This document shows positions 10,871 through 23,512 of a stretch of 64,000 nt of DNA, piece after piece. Under the pieces are notes generated by a model. The model worked only from the letters and a program-made list of their open reading frames with translations, was not told the origin of the DNA and made no database searches. Where the stretch lies: assembly GCA_014825775.1 (NCBI GenBank), contig MVAQ01000042.1:49384-113383 (forward strand), read 5' to 3'. The stretch is from Krasilnikovozyma curviuscula. Lineage: Eukaryota; Basidiomycota; Tremellomycetes; Cystofilobasidiales; Mrakiaceae. The position numbers and the translations under genes were made by a program. How positions within the stretch are numbered: the stretch's first letter is position 1; each line of letters starts with the position of its first letter.

Positions 10871-13837
10871 TTAGCTGTTCGTCTTGACACCACTAGCGGC
10901 GAATCCGATACCCATCGAAAGGATGGTGGACCCAGCATAAGCGGCACCGACCAAGGGCACGCTCTTACATCCAATGGAGATTTTTGGCTCGGCTGCTGTT
11001 GGTCCGAAATCGATGAAGCTCAGCCCTTCCTTCAGTGCCAGGTCAATCACATACTGCATCATGACGAAGTAGGCCTTGACGGGTCGCCCATGTTCGTAGT
11101 TGAGCCCCTGAAGATCTGACGTGATGGTGTTACCCAGTCGGAAGAGCACACAGGATGCTACCACCTCTCCGTTGGCGAGCTTTAGGAACATAAGAGAGCG
11201 ATCGCCCCGTGAGTTCGACACGGGGTCGCCCAGCGCTGCGAGAAACTGTTCGTCTGGAGTAGCCAAAACGGCTGTGTTGCCATCGCTCGTCCTCTTTTCG
11301 GCGACGTTCTTCCACATGGTGTACGCTCGCTGCACATTCTCCAGGCTGAAGTCCTGAGTAACCTCCATCGTTCCTCCAGCAGTGTTGAAGGGGCCATCCT
11401 GACGCTTGTACTTGATGGCTTTCATGTACTCCGTGATGGTTGCGTTGCGATGAGGCCTCAGGTCGATGATGTGTGACGATGGCAGTGGGATAGACTGCCA
11501 ACCAGATGGTGAAATGGCCTTCTTGACATTCTCGTACTGGTAAATAGGGTCCAGGAACATTTGATACCGTTTGCAGCGAGGCTGGCGTTCGTTCCATTCA
11601 ATGATTGCTCGAGCTACGGCTGTGATTTATAATAGAAAAAAGACGTCAGCAACACGGAGGCGATGGAAAGCAAAGAATTCTTGAAGCCAGCATTCGCCGA
11701 AGTACTTACCGGCAGATCGGGCAACTGGTTTCTTGGTTGAGGAGGTGTAAAAAACCGCCCGTCGAAAAGGCCAGTGAGTTGCAAGAAGACCCAGTCTCAC
11801 ACAGAGCGGCTTAAAGTACGAATTAGCGCCCAAGGTGCTGGAGAGGATACGGCCAGGGAGACCAGGTATCGACGCAGTAAGATCGTAGCCACTGATGGTG
11901 GTGAGGAGAACGAACGCTTCCGTGGCAACCAGCTTGTCCTGGAACTTCTTCTCCGCCTGTATCTCATCCACCGTCTTGACCTTCTGCAGCGGGATACCGT
12001 TCGTGCCAGAAGCTTCGGCCTCAGCAGCCAGCTTCGCCAACTTTATCTTCTGCTTCTTACTGAGTGGTTTTGGAGGCGGAGCTTCTTCCATCTTGGGAGT
12101 TGCGAGGAGTTTGATTTGAGACTCTGTTTCGAAGATGCGGTTCTCCTCGTCTAAGTTCTTCCACGACCAGATGTCCTCGTAGTTCTTGGCCTTTTCATCC
12201 ATCGCTCCCAGTGCTGGAGAACCGTTCTTTACCTTATCGCCTAACTCCTTGGTTGGGTTGTACACTCGAAGGACTTTACACTGCATGTTGAACAGATTCA
12301 CTTTTTCGTAAGCCATCATCAACTCGATCGCTGCACCGCCGCTCGTCATTCCAGCAGGATCCTCGGCATAGAGGGTGATGAGTTTCCCATATTCGTCTCG
12401 GTGGGAAGGTGGAAGAGAAGCAAGGTCGATGACTTCAACCGAGAGCGGACTGGTGGAAGGATTCTGGATCTTCGGTATCAGTACGATGCCGAGAACCTGG
12501 AGGATGATGTTGACACTGATGACAATGGCGTCGATGGTGAGAGCTTGTTGTGTGGTTTGATCTTGATCTGGTACTTGAAAGAGCCAGTTGAGGCCCAAGC
12601 CAAGGCCGACCAGCGAGATGACAACGATGACGCTGGAGAGACCGACATGGAACCGGATGAACCTTGTCAAGAGAGAGTTGTTCCGATCGTCACCTGTGGA
12701 GTGACAGCAGAATACAAGACGAGATGTGAGAACAAGATTATAGACTCGCAAGTGTTGTTTAGAGCCTTGGAACGAACCTTTGATGGAGATACTGATAGCG
12801 AATCCTAGTATAGAAACGGCAGAGGTAAGGGCACCAGTGAGCTGAAGAATGGTTGCTGTCCTCGCATAAGTAGCCGAGTTTCTGAACCCCAAGTTGACGG
12901 AGAGAAGGAAGAAAGCGAGACAGAGTTCACCAGCAGAGCAGAGAAGCACCACAGAGCGCGCGCTTCGATGGATACTGGGCCAGTTCAGATTGGCAAACGA
13001 AGCAGACAGGACTGCTTGAGAGACAATACCTGACAAAAATGGACCAAAAAAAAAAAAATGAGGGAAGCAGAGCGAAAGGTTAGTGATGGCGCGTCGATGG
13101 CGCAAATACACTATTAAATTGAGCAACTGACTGAAAATAGACATCACTGTGAGCGCAATTCGCTGAGCCTGGGTACGACGACGGAGGGGGTTGTTAGCTG
13201 AAAGGAGACCTCTTCGTAGTGGGTTGTCGATGTAGTCAACCTGGGGGGACAGACACGTTCAGCTCGCAGTCTCTGGTCCGGGCTGGCAGGGCACGGCGGC
13301 AAAACGTACAGACAGAACGATGGTAGCCTCGAGAATAGCAACCCAGTTCATCACCCATACGAATCTGTAGAACACCATATCAGTATTTCGGACGTGTGAA
13401 GTGCTAACCGATGGAGACTCACTCTTGTACCGCACTTCGGACGAAGCTTTTGGGTCGGTTTTGAGAGCCCGTTCTCAATAGATCCTTTTTCTTCAGGTGA
13501 TAATCCAATGGAAGCCAGCCGATGGTACCCAATGTGATCATGATACTGAGAATTGGCGGTGAATAAGGTATTCGATCGTAGACAGCGTGAAGGACGAGTG
13601 ATATGATGTTGAATGTGAGGGTCGACACCAAGCAGACGAAGAAAAACAACAATCGGCCTGTGATTTTAAAGTGGCCTGCTGGGACTTTAGCGGTAGCTAC
13701 ATCGATTCCAGCAGGACAGTTTGGAGGAAGGTGTCAAAGAAAACAGAAAAAGTCAGGACACACAGACCATGTCAGACCAGGAAAACGCCGGGGAAAACGG
13801 GAAACGCACGCCCATCCGCAACAAATGGGACCTTCAT
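10871..13837 (-). CDS. Multi-pass membrane protein with C-terminal GNAT (BioF2-like) acetyltransferase domain
   Basis: Model complement(10871..11619, 11710..12693, 12778..13029, 13132..13240, 13310..13364, 13423..13696, 13810..13837); 816 aa. The N-terminal half carries about seven hydrophobic segments (for example LLFFFVCLVSTLTFNII, ILSIMITLGTIGW, VVLLCSAGELCLAFFLL, VIVVISLVGLGLGLNWLF, IDAIVISVNIILQVLGIVL), then a Lys/Glu-rich linker (about residues 400-500). The C-terminal about 330 aa resembles the Acetyltransf_6/BioF2-like GNAT fold: FLKLANGEVVASCVLFRLG, KAYFVMMQYVIDLALKEGLSFIDFGP, and a Lys-Ile-Ser-Ile-Gly-Cys-Lys end typical of these FemAB-like domains. Acyl donor and acceptor are unknown. 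The first exon (13810..13837) is the least certain part: it is chosen because it has an ATG, a GTGCGT donor of the type used elsewhere here, and the right phase. Acceptors at 13657 or 13697 would both keep the frame. Confidence 0.72.
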
Positions 13838-14729
13838 GACCAGTGCGGTCCTGATTCGATGCTGATATGAAGATAATGTCCCCTTCTTCTTTTGATAATG
13901 GTGAAAGTGACAGTTGGATGGAAGGAAAGGGCAGAAAAATAGTCGATGGTGTCAAAACGAGAGCGGGCGGACACCGTCCCGGCAGAACCAGGCCTCGAAC
14001 GGAGTCAAAAAACTCTTTGACCACAGCACATATTCCAGCTGGCAGAGATCTGTCTCATCCTGCTTTAAATAATCATATCCCCTCCTAAAAAAGAAAAAAG
14101 GAAACGTTTCTGCAGCAAAATTAGAGTGTTTTTTCGAATCAAATCAAATCCTGATCCATTAGTGGACGGCGATCTAACTCAACTCAGGTTCTGTCGTCGA
14201 TGGACTGCGCGCCATCCTCGGTTCAGTTCTTTGATACAAAGAATGCACGTACAAGAAAACTCTATAACAAAAAGCGGAAACTGAATCTTCAGTAGTACCA
14301 GAAAGAACCGTGCAGTAGAGAAACACCATCGCGCCCAGGAAAAACACAAACCCGATCCCATCCGTCCAAAAAAAAAAAACGTTCAGCTTCTTATCCTTCT
14401 GACACCAAGCTTGATTTATCTACCAACTCATTTCACAACATCTCCATTTATAAGGCAGGTGCAGTACCAGGCAGCGCTCTGACAACTTCCGGCGAGTCAA
14501 GCATAGAGCGACATTTGGTGATCTGAGAGGTCTGAGAATACCAAGATTTTCATCTTACTCTCCGGCTGGCATCACATGAAGTCGATAACTTCAGTGCTCT
14601 GAACTGGGTCACACTACCGGCAAATGGAAACCATCAGCGACTTCTACCATATCGCTCTTATCTCGTGCCTGTTGATATTGAGACACTCTTGCTTCCGAAA
14701 ATAAAAACATCTCACAATCACGGCTTCAT
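13838..14729. other. Intergenic region between two minus-strand genes
   Basis: About 0.9 kb upstream of the membrane/GNAT gene and downstream of the nitronate monooxygenase gene. Small frames exist on both strands (for example 14179-14361 minus) but none has a recognisable product. It presumably contains the promoter of the membrane/GNAT gene. Confidence 0.4.
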
Positions 14730-16055
14730 CTACTGATATTTACTGCCTAGCTCTTGTAAAGCAGATTCAGCCTCTGCTGCGATTTCCTCACATATCATCG
14801 CAGCAGGCTTCGACTCGGTGAGAAGGCCAACACCAGCGCCTGTTCAACAAGGGTCAAAGACATCTTCAGATTCAGTTCCTATATCATAATTCAGAAGAGA
14901 TGAACCACTCACCACACCAAACTGCTCCTCTTTCAAAGTTTATATCACCACCCTCTTCGCTACTCAACTCAGTATATCGCCTCGCGATCTCGTCATATGA
15001 AACACCGCTCTCCTCTTCCTCCGTACTCTTGTTTCGCAGCGCTCTGCCATCAACCAGAGGCCCAAAACCAGTCGTTTGCCTCAGATGATCAAAGATGAAC
15101 GTCCTCGTCGTGTCCTCTGAGCCTTTAGCCTCGATCAAGCGACTTTTGAAAGTTGCACTCCCTTGACTCTCTGGAGAAGCAAGAAAGCCCGTACCGACGA
15201 CAATTCCATCGCATCCTAAAGCAAGCATTGAGATGAGATGTGATCCAGTGGACAGAGCACCAGCAGCGAGGAGGAGAGGCGGAGATGGTAACGTTGCGAA
15301 CTGGTTGACGACAGGTGGAACGAGCGCAAGCAATGAAGAACCAGTTTCAAAAGTGTTTCCATGACCACCTGATTCAGTACCTATAAAGTATGTATTCAGC
15401 ACTGTCCCACTAGGCGTTCATCAAGACAAGGCTACCACTGACCTTGAACCACCACACAGTCGACGTCCCAAGATGCGGCTTCCTTCGCCAAAGCGACCGT
15501 TCCAGCTAGAACAATAATCTTCACTTTATCTCTTGTCGAATATTCTCTAATACTTTTGACATGATCTTGTAGCCGTTGACCAAATGCAAGCCAAATTGCG
15601 CTCGGCTTCAAGTCCACAACGGTGCGAAGGTACGCAGACGTTTCTTCAGATGGAAGCTCTTCTATTTTGAACGCTTGAATTCCGATTGAAATCCTGGTGT
15701 GTTGATCTAGTTTTGTTAGCCAGAAATGACAGGATCGAAATGTAGCTTCTCGAGGGATACCCACGGCAAACTGGCGTCATTCGCTAGGTTCAATTCTCTT
15801 CGGGCAATATCGACCTCCTGATGCAGATTCTCAATAGATTGATGACCCTAAGAGATCAGGCAGAGAAGGAAGCGAGGTTAAGTAAGATCTGTAAGGGATT
15901 GTATCCCGGTTTAGATGATAAATCCATACAATGATGCCCAATCCCCCACCTCGACTAACTGCAGCAGCCAGCAGTCCTCCAGAGTGCCCAAACATAGGGG
16001 CACTCATCAATGGAATCTTTAGGCTGAACATCTTAGTTAATTTTGTCGTGATCAT
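14730..16055 (-). CDS. Nitronate monooxygenase (2-nitropropane dioxygenase family)
   Basis: Five exons: complement(14730..14839, 14913..15380, 15443..15693, 15765..15847, 15930..16055); 345 aa, the usual size. It is predicted to be an FMN flavoprotein with a TIM-barrel fold that oxidises alkyl nitronates such as propionate 3-nitronate. Motifs in order: IPLMSAPMFGHSGGLLAAAVSRGGGLGII (substrate/FMN N-terminal motif), CVVVQGTESGGHG (the QGxEAGGH signature), then LLAAGALSTGSHLISMLALGCDGIVVGTGFLASPES (the A-x-G-I ... GA-x-GV-x-(I/M)-GT FMN phosphate motif). The QG/TES junction is split by an intron and reads correctly only when spliced. The minus-strand start is the first ATG; a second ATG eight codons in is equally possible. 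Physiological substrate unknown. Confidence 0.9.
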
Positions 16056-16403
16056 TTTGCTAGAGGAGAGAGAAAAGGCGATTGTGGTTGGCGGCTAACA
16101 TCTCCACCAACGGCTCCTTGTGCTCTGTCAGCTTTTAGGATATTTTGGTATCAGAAAACGCCCGCTACTTTGTAAATTGATTTCAGCTCTACACACACAT
16201 AAATATATAGAGCTGAACCTTTCGCAACGCCTGGCACAATAGAACGCAAGATGGTCCCCCGATTCTACGAGATATGGTGCTGGCTTTTTCTGGCTTCACA
16301 ACTTGCGTTAGAACAGATAATTGGGTGTTAGGAGGTAATGTAGACCATTTAAAACTATGAGAAAGCTCTAGAGATTCAAGGTTACCAAGAATAAAGTCAT
16401 CAT
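16056..16403. other. Intergenic, NMO promoter / carrier 3' region
   Basis: 348 bp. It contains the upstream region of the nitronate monooxygenase and the 3' end of the ADP/ATP carrier gene. No gene seen. Confidence 0.45.
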
Positions 16404-17847
16404 TTAACCCTGCGTAATGAAGAATACAAAACCAAGGTCAGCACTTTTCGATCGAGATAAATTTCAATTGCTACTTACGGAACCTCCGGAGTAGACCTTT
16501 CCGAACATCAACTCTTGCATCTTGTCGTAGAGGGACAAGACACCGGCACCGGCAACACCACGGAGAATGTTGGCACCGGCTCCCTTGAAGAGGGACTTGA
16601 CACCTTCAGCAGCGATGATCTGGGAACCAGCATCCATCATGGACTTGTAGTGGACCTTGGCACCGGAAGTCATCATCATTCTTCTTCTAATAGTATCCAA
16701 TGGGTAAGAAGCGAGACTGGAAGAGACAAAATGAAAAGTTAACAACACGGAAGCAAGCGCAAGGCAGAAATCACTACGTACCCAGCACCAGTGGTAACTC
16801 CCCAACCAAGCAAGAAAGAGGCCAAGAAGTTTCCTTCCAATGGACCAACAAGGACGACAGGCTTGAGAGAATCGAAGAGACCGAAGTACAATCCTCTGTA
16901 AACAATGATACCAACAACGGATGGAACGAAACCTCTGTAAAGACCAGCAATACCATCGGACTGTATAAAAATAACGAAGTAAGCATACCGACAAAAATCA
17001 AAGGAAGATGAAAGTAAAGGCACTTACAGCAAGGGTCTTCTTGTAGACATCCAAGAGACCGTTGAATTGTCTCTCACCACCAGTCTTGGAGGACTTGTTG
17101 TCGTTGGCGAGACGGGTACGGGCGTAATCAAGGGAGTAGACGAACAAGAGGGAGGAAGCTCCGGCAGCACCACCAGAGGCGATGTCTAGAAAATAGTGGC
17201 GGAGATTATCGGGTTAGTGGAGACGGCACAAAAAAGCCACCTGAGGGTCAACTCACTTCCGGCGAACCAGACCCAGTAACCTTCATTCTTCTTGAATCCG
17301 AAGAGACTCTTGAAGTAGTCCTTGAAGGCGAAGTTCAAGGCTCTGAGCAGCATCGCAAGGAATGAGTAAGTGCGCAGTCTTTGCACCACGAAAAAATGAG
17401 ATGAAGCGCCATAAAGCACTTACTGGGTTGGGAAGTAACGGATGACGTTGGCAGTGTTACCTCTCCAGAAGGCAACCATACCCTCATCAGCGTAGGTTCT
17501 GGCGAAACAATCACCAATACCCTTGTATGGGGTAGCGAGACGACCTTGCTTGATCCTGCAGGCGCAAAAAAAAGTCATCAGTTTTAAGTCTGGCAACTGG
17601 ACAGTGGGATTGGTCTCACATTTCACCCTGGTTCTGGACCAAAAGCTTGATTCTCTCGATAGGGGCAGCAGCAGTCTTGGAGACAGCCTAGAAGGGAAGA
17701 ATCATTGTGCATAGAGGTGGGAGGACGTCAGTTTCTCAATAGTTATTAGAGACAGATGTGCTAAAACGAACGTACAGCGGAAACACCACCCATCATGAAA
17801 TCGAGGAAGAACTCCTTAGGAGTCTTTTGCTTAGGCTTGCCAGACAT
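16404..17847 (-). CDS. AAC: Mitochondrial ADP/ATP carrier
   Basis: Eight exons: complement(16404..16409, 16479..16716, 16782..16960, 17028..17185, 17257..17342, 17424..17555, 17620..17687, 17776..17847); 312 aa. It exchanges cytosolic ADP for matrix ATP across the inner mitochondrial membrane. It has the three mitochondrial-carrier repeats, each with a P-x-(D/E)-x-x-(K/R) helix end ([40 protein letters not shown]). RRRMMM is the signature unique to ADP/ATP carriers. Other landmarks are [23 protein letters not shown] and [15 protein letters not shown]. The last coding exon is only six bases (Gly + stop), after a GTAAGT intron with a CTGACC branch site. Strong preference for C-ending codons suggests high expression. 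A leader intron lies just upstream of the ATG. Confidence 0.96.
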
Positions 17848-17861
17848 CTTTTTGGTTTTTT

Positions 17862-17959
17862 CTGCGAAATTGCAACGGCGCGAAAGAGAAAAAAAAATGT
17901 TAACTCAACTGGTTCGATAGAAGTAAAAGAGCCAGTAGTTAATTGGCAAAGATACGTAC
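17862..17959 (-). promoter_or_regulatory. Probable 5'-UTR (leader) intron of the ADP/ATP carrier gene
   Basis: On the minus strand a GTACGT donor (17959) and a TTTCGCAG acceptor (17862) bracket 98 bases whose acceptor lies 14 bases upstream of the carrier ATG. Spacing and sites match the coding introns. This is inference; no transcript is available. Confidence 0.5.
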
Positions 17960-20900
17960 CTATATTAGAGTAACCACCAGGGAATACCAGGTAGACCAGA
18001 AAGCGTCAGGTTGTCCAATAATCAGCCATCGCATTGGGGGAGCGAGCGGAAGAACGCGAGATGGCAAAAGAGCAATTGAAGAAGTGAAAAGGTGCAAAAG
18101 AAGAAGCAGAAGGGGAAAGTGAGTTTGCTGTCCAGTGGAATATACGAAAGAGAGTGCCCAGTCCAAGACAAAACTTACAGAGAGGTGTGGTTGACGGGAA
18201 AACGGTTCATACAATTTCTCTGGCTTCTCCTATAGGCTGGCATCAAAAATTGTCGCCACGGAACAAGAGCTGACCCTAAAGATCTGCATTTTGTTACCTT
18301 TCAAAAGTGAAATCTGGCACGGAATGCCATCTTTGAGATCATTATGATTGTGTACAAGGTCCCCCTGATCTCTTGCAGTGCATAGAATTTCGAGTTTTTT
18401 GCCAGGGCCTCATCGATGGGGACTTCGCAAGCCTCTCTGGTGCCTCAAGCTCCGATATGAGGCTTTTCTGATGAGAGGAGCACCAAAGCTGCAATTATTG
18501 AAAGTAAAAGTAGACTACTTTTCATCTTGAACTCATAATCATCATGAACTCATAATCGCGAGTGGAACCTAAAGTTGTTGTTGAATCTCTCAGGTGGATC
18601 GAGTTTGAACTCAAGTAAGAGATTAGAGCGTAGATTGCGGTAGGATGGTGATAAGAAATGACGTTACTTTGAGGTGCTTTGTGTATGAAATTGAGGGGAA
18701 TAGATCAGGTTAAAGAATTGCTGCGATGCATTTACTGAGCCTCACACATCTCTACCTGAACAGTCATTGCCTCCCTGAAGAACAGCCTGAGAACTTCGAC
18801 ATCGAAAAAGACTTCAAACACTACATTTCGGTTTCTTCTCATTTAAACTAGACAGCAGCGCCAACCGTTGAATTAAATACAGCTCAGAGCCAAATCCAAA
18901 CAACCGCTCCGACAGGTGGGTTACTGACAAGCAACACCGCAGTGATGGTCCCGGTGCTGAGCGGCAGACCCAAATGTGGTAATGGAGATTTGTGGAGTTG
19001 GAGTGCTGGTTAATTAGGTGGTTGATCTTTGATATCACGAAAGATTCTCCAGTCGTACGTACGGTTCCCGCTCTCTCACCAGAACCGCCCTGTGGGCGCT
19101 CATTATCAAAGTAAAGACCTTGGCAAGGACAATCAGAAATCTATGGCTCAGTCTTTTACCGCGATTATTATACTTCTCTCTTGTACATTGCTTAACTGCA
19201 CCTGCCGGAAACGGATGAATTGATCTGGTTGGAGCTGTTCACGCCAGCGTAATTGGGTCAGACTGAAGACAAACCGGTCACATTCACTATAGTGATATTT
19301 TTATCAACATATTTCCAGTGATCCAATTGAAAAGCACTGAGGAGGGAATGTAAAGAGATTGCGGCGGTTTGATGGAGCTGTTGTGAAAGTCAATTGCAGG
19401 CACCAATTAAAGAACATCATTTCTGTTTCCGAGGACTCTTTATTCACGTGAAAGATAACGACGTACCCGTCGAATTTTCTTGTAAAAACAGAACGGTCCG
19501 GAAGCAACGAATCTGTTTCCTCAGAGACGTGCAAGCTCAGATCTATGGAGAACAACCTACAGCCAGGACTGAAACAGTGTATTTGATCGCTGTGACGCCT
19601 TACCATAGAATTCCCAGGAGCGATATTTCTTCCATTATACTTGATGGTGTACTGAAGACGCAGGGATTTTTACAGTCCCTAAACGAGCCGTGGCACATCG
19701 CAGAACCAACTTGAGTGACAGCCAGCAGCTGCACAAGGCATCGAAGCAGGTGCTTGTGCTCACTCAGGTGGAGATCCCAATAGCAGTCTGCATCAGAAGA
19801 TTGAGAAAGTAGCTATTTAACGACTTGTAGAGGGAGCTGATTCCTGGTAACACAGCTCCTGCTATGTTACCGTTCTGGTGAGCAATAACAACAGCAGAGA
19901 CTTACGGGAGGAGAGTACCATGACGACGTCTTCCATAAAACGACTTTCTGGAAAGGGAAAAGGTACAGAAAGGTAAAACATATTCGTCTGAAACGTGAAC
20001 TTCATCCTTTTCTGAACGTGCCCAGGGAACTGCGCCTGAAAGTGTGTTCAAAAGCCGCCCCCTTGAGACAAAGCACCAGAGGCAGGCCAGTGACGTCTAT
20101 GCTCACCCAGCTTTTTGAGCGATTCTCTTTAGTTTGTTAAGTAAAAGTCCGACGTGATGTAAGAGTAAGGTCGAGATTCCCGTCAGTACCAGCTATTGCA
20201 GCCTACAGTGCTGATGGGAGACATGGGTGCGTCTCAACAAGCTTCGACATCTTCTGCCATTTCTCTCGGTTGTCAATCATTAGAGCAGTGTCTTAGTATT
20301 TTGAGAGTCTTTTTGAATACACGTGTAAACTCGCAGACTACAGCAAACCCCTTCTGCTTTGATTCTTCCGGAGGCTGCTCAATCAATCTAACACCCCTGC
20401 GATGCTGTACGTGGCGCGTCGATGCCCAGCTCAGATTCATTGCATCACTTGAATTGCCTATAGTCGGGGGAGAAGTCCCTCTCTCGTGGTTAATAGGCCC
20501 ATGTTTGTTTTTCGAGTTTGGGGTGGGGCGGCGTCGCTTCATGCATTTCCGCGTGTTAGACCCTTCCTTGGCCAATCCGTGCTTGTCGAGCAACAACAAC
20601 AGCCAAAATACACGGTGGAAACGACAGAGGCTCAACGTGAGATGAAATTCCTTACTGCTTCTGTCCCTAACAAGATTTGTACTGATTTTTGGCTGGAATG
20701 TGTGAACATCCCAGTCAACTACCTGGTCAGCTTTTTGTTCAACTGTACGTTGTCAGATCACAGAGTGGACAGACAGCGCAGCAGAAGCTGTCACGGCCAA
20801 GGTAGGGTTTTCTAAGAGATCTGAGGGTCATACCACGCCGATCTAACGACATTTCTATCCCTTGGTGCAGAACGTCATAGGAGGCGTTGCCCATCGAACC

Positions 20901-20965
20901 ACTTTCGTCCAGCAACAACGTGACGCGCTGTTTGGAGCTTGACGCAGCAGTTCATCAGCAGCAGC
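17960..20965. other. Gene-poor 3.0 kb region
   Basis: Between the carrier gene (minus) and the lipase (plus). Open frames of 100-150 codons occur (19394-19714 plus, 20196-20645 plus, 20273-20635 minus), but they overlap each other on both strands, lack recognisable domains, and I could not chain them by consistent splice sites. No tRNA or transposon features were seen. The carrier promoter sits at the left end and the lipase promoter at the right. Confidence 0.4.
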
Positions 20966-23258
20966 ATGGCTTCACCTACGAAGAATTCCCATGGCTCTAT
21001 AGGTCGTCGCGGTAGGAGCAACACAATCTCAAAACACGTTGGAGAGGTGCTCCTTGGTAACGAGGCAGCCTTTCTCTCGGACCAGGAGCTATCCCCATCA
21101 GGAGAACGGTCCGATGCATTCCAGAACTTAGGTCCAACAGTGCACTCCCCAGAAGCTGTGCCTTCGACAGAAGATCAAGCGACCTCATTCGACTGGGATG
21201 AATATGATGAGGACCAAATCTCGTTACTACCCCACACACAACCGATCACATCGATCCCACTCTACAAGGTAATCTGGATTCAAATTACTTCGACTTGTCT
21301 CAGCACTCTCTTCCTCGGATTCGTCGTTCTATACGCCATTTCAGCGACTGTCGTGGGCGCCGTTTGGGGAAGAGCGAAAAGGCTTGGGCGAGCTGAGGTT
21401 GGCCCCGCTTATGCGTGGGATGACATGGCGAAATGGAAGACGGAGCTGATTACGAAGGATCCCAAATACTATGTGAAACAAGGAAACTGTGAGGTCGAGG
21501 ATCACACTGTTGAGACCGATGACGGATTCTTCCTGAAGTGAGCCTTCAGCCCATTTGAAATTTGATACGGAAGTTGCTCATACAAACCTTTCTCTCTATC
21601 TTTTCCTTTTTGTTCATCCAGACTTCAACGAATCGTACCACGAGCGGACTCAAGCGCACAGGCGTCCGCGTCAGACACCAAACAACCCGCGCCTACTTCT
21701 TCCTCAACTTCCCTACCTCCTTATCCCATCTTGATCTTGCACGGGCTCTTCCAATCAGCCGGCTCCTTCATCACCAGTGAAGATCGATCCCTGGCCATGT
21801 GGCTCGCTCAACAAAAGCACAATGATGGAAGCTTCAAGTACGATGTCTTCCTTGGAAACACAAGAAGTGTTTTTGGAATGGGGCACAAAAAACTGAAGAG
21901 ATCCCAACCTGAATTCTGGGGTGAGTTCTTGTCTCTCTCTCTCTCCTGATGTGCGGCATTATCGCTGACAGTGTCTGGCTCTGGCTTCACCAGACTGGAC
22001 ACCACGTACCCTCGCAACCTACGATCTACCCGCCATGGTATCAACTGTTCTCAGCACCAATAAGTCGTATGACAAGCTTGCCTTTATCGGTCATTCTCAA
22101 GGAAACGGGTGTGGTTTCATCAGCCTGTCAAAGGGTATCCGACCGGATATTGGTGCTTCAATGTCTTACTTCGGTGCTCTTGGACCAGCTGTGTATGGCG
22201 GTGAATTGACAACTGGATTCCCATTCACCCTACTTGGACGAATGGAGTGGAGGACCTGGAAACGATTTTTCGGTAATTAGTTGACTCTAATAGTTTTGAC
22301 GTTTCGTCAAGGTTTGAACTGACTGTTTTTGTGCTGCTTCCTATACCTTTATTCTACATAAAGGTGTTCTTGATTTCATTCCCATCATGACGTGGGCTTA
22401 TGACTGGGCTCCAGCCGGCTTATTCGCATCCCTCGGATACATCATGTTCGCGTTCTTGTTCAAAGTAAGTGTTGGCTATAACCCTCGCGTCCGTGGGCCT
22501 GGTACAATGACTCACATACTTCCTTCTTTCTCGTTCGTGCAGTGGACTGATACCAATTGGTAAGTTGTTACCGCCTTCTGCCTCCATCTTCCTCTACTAA
22601 AACTGAAATTGACCTCACTTAGGCTCAAGAGACGTAAACGAAAAATGTTCAGATTCACTCCTTCTCCTGTTTCGTCACAATCGATCTTTTGGTGGGCTGG
22701 TAAAGATGGTTTCGCAACCAGAGGATGTCTCTTTGATGTTGCCGAGGATAAATGGTTTGACGAAAGGTTCCCACCTCTCAGTATCTACTACGGTGGGAAG
22801 GATGTGAGTGATCAACTCCAATTTCTTCTCGAGAGTCTTCAATAGGAGGTTAAAACGTTCTCCTTATCAGTTCTTGGTCCTTGCGGAACCCCTGTTAGAA
22901 CGATTGGAAAAGAAGGAGACTGATGTGAAGGTTCTTAGAGTCAAGAAGATAGACGTTTCAGAGGTGAACTGTTACCCCTTCATCTTTTTCGACGAATCAT
23001 CTTGCTAACAATTTTATTTCTGAACACAGCACTGTGATTTCTGTAAGTGTTGATTACAACTCAGTGCCTTGATCGAAGTAGCCAGGCGGCTTACTTTTGT
23101 TTTGTTTTTCGCCGTCAGATTGGGCCGCTGAAGCTGTTGAGTGGTGCTTCCATGATATTGTGGAGGACATTGAAAATACTCGTGTTCCCCCTATCTCGGC
23201 GAACGGCTTGCCCAATGGCAAAGTGAACGGGGTCAAGAGATCGAAGAAGAAGAATTGA
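20966..23258 (+). CDS. Acid lipase / steryl ester hydrolase (alpha/beta hydrolase with AB-hydrolase-associated lipase region)
   Basis: Nine exons: 20966..21537, 21622..21920, 21994..22272, 22364..22464, 22543..22559, 22623..22803, 22871..22963, 23030..23042, 23119..23258; 564 aa. It is related to the yeast Tgl1/Yeh1/Yeh2 and lysosomal acid lipase family, which hydrolyse steryl esters or triglycerides. A cytosolic Ser/Asp-rich N-terminus (about 95 aa) precedes one strong membrane segment (ITSTCLSTLFLGFVVLYAISATVVG), suggesting a type II or hairpin anchor. Then come the oxyanion motif LILHGLFQSAGSF, the nucleophile elbow FIGHSQGN, a lipid-droplet/ER-type hydrophobic stretch (PAGLFASLGYIMFAFLFK), and the catalytic His in EHCDFYWA. 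Exons of 17 and 13 nt (22543..22559, 23030..23042) are required; the 13-nt exon carries the catalytic His. Orthology to Tgl1 versus Yeh cannot be settled by eye. Confidence 0.88.
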
Positions 23259-23512
23259 TTCCCGTCCACTGAAGCTCCTTCAAAGGCTTTCTTCTTTCGA
23301 CTGATGAAGCATGAAACCTTGTGGTCTTAAATTGTAGGTGTGATCGGCAGAGGAATGCTTCTACTTGTCTCAAGCGCGGTGTTTTTTTTTAAATATAAGG
23401 GAATGTAGAGTAGCTGCGAACTAGTTTTATATGTATATACACAACATCATTTGTACACTCAACTTCGCATAAAAATTACCACCTGCAACCCACAATCAAA
23501 TTGTACTACCCC

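Noticed and set aside
13734..14024. 96-codon minus-strand frame upstream of the membrane/GNAT gene
   Set aside because: It begins at GTG without ATG and overlaps the preferred first exon in another frame; no domain.
19394..19714. 106-codon plus-strand frame in the gene-poor region
   Set aside because: A competing minus-strand frame covers the same bases and no motif or splice chain supports either.
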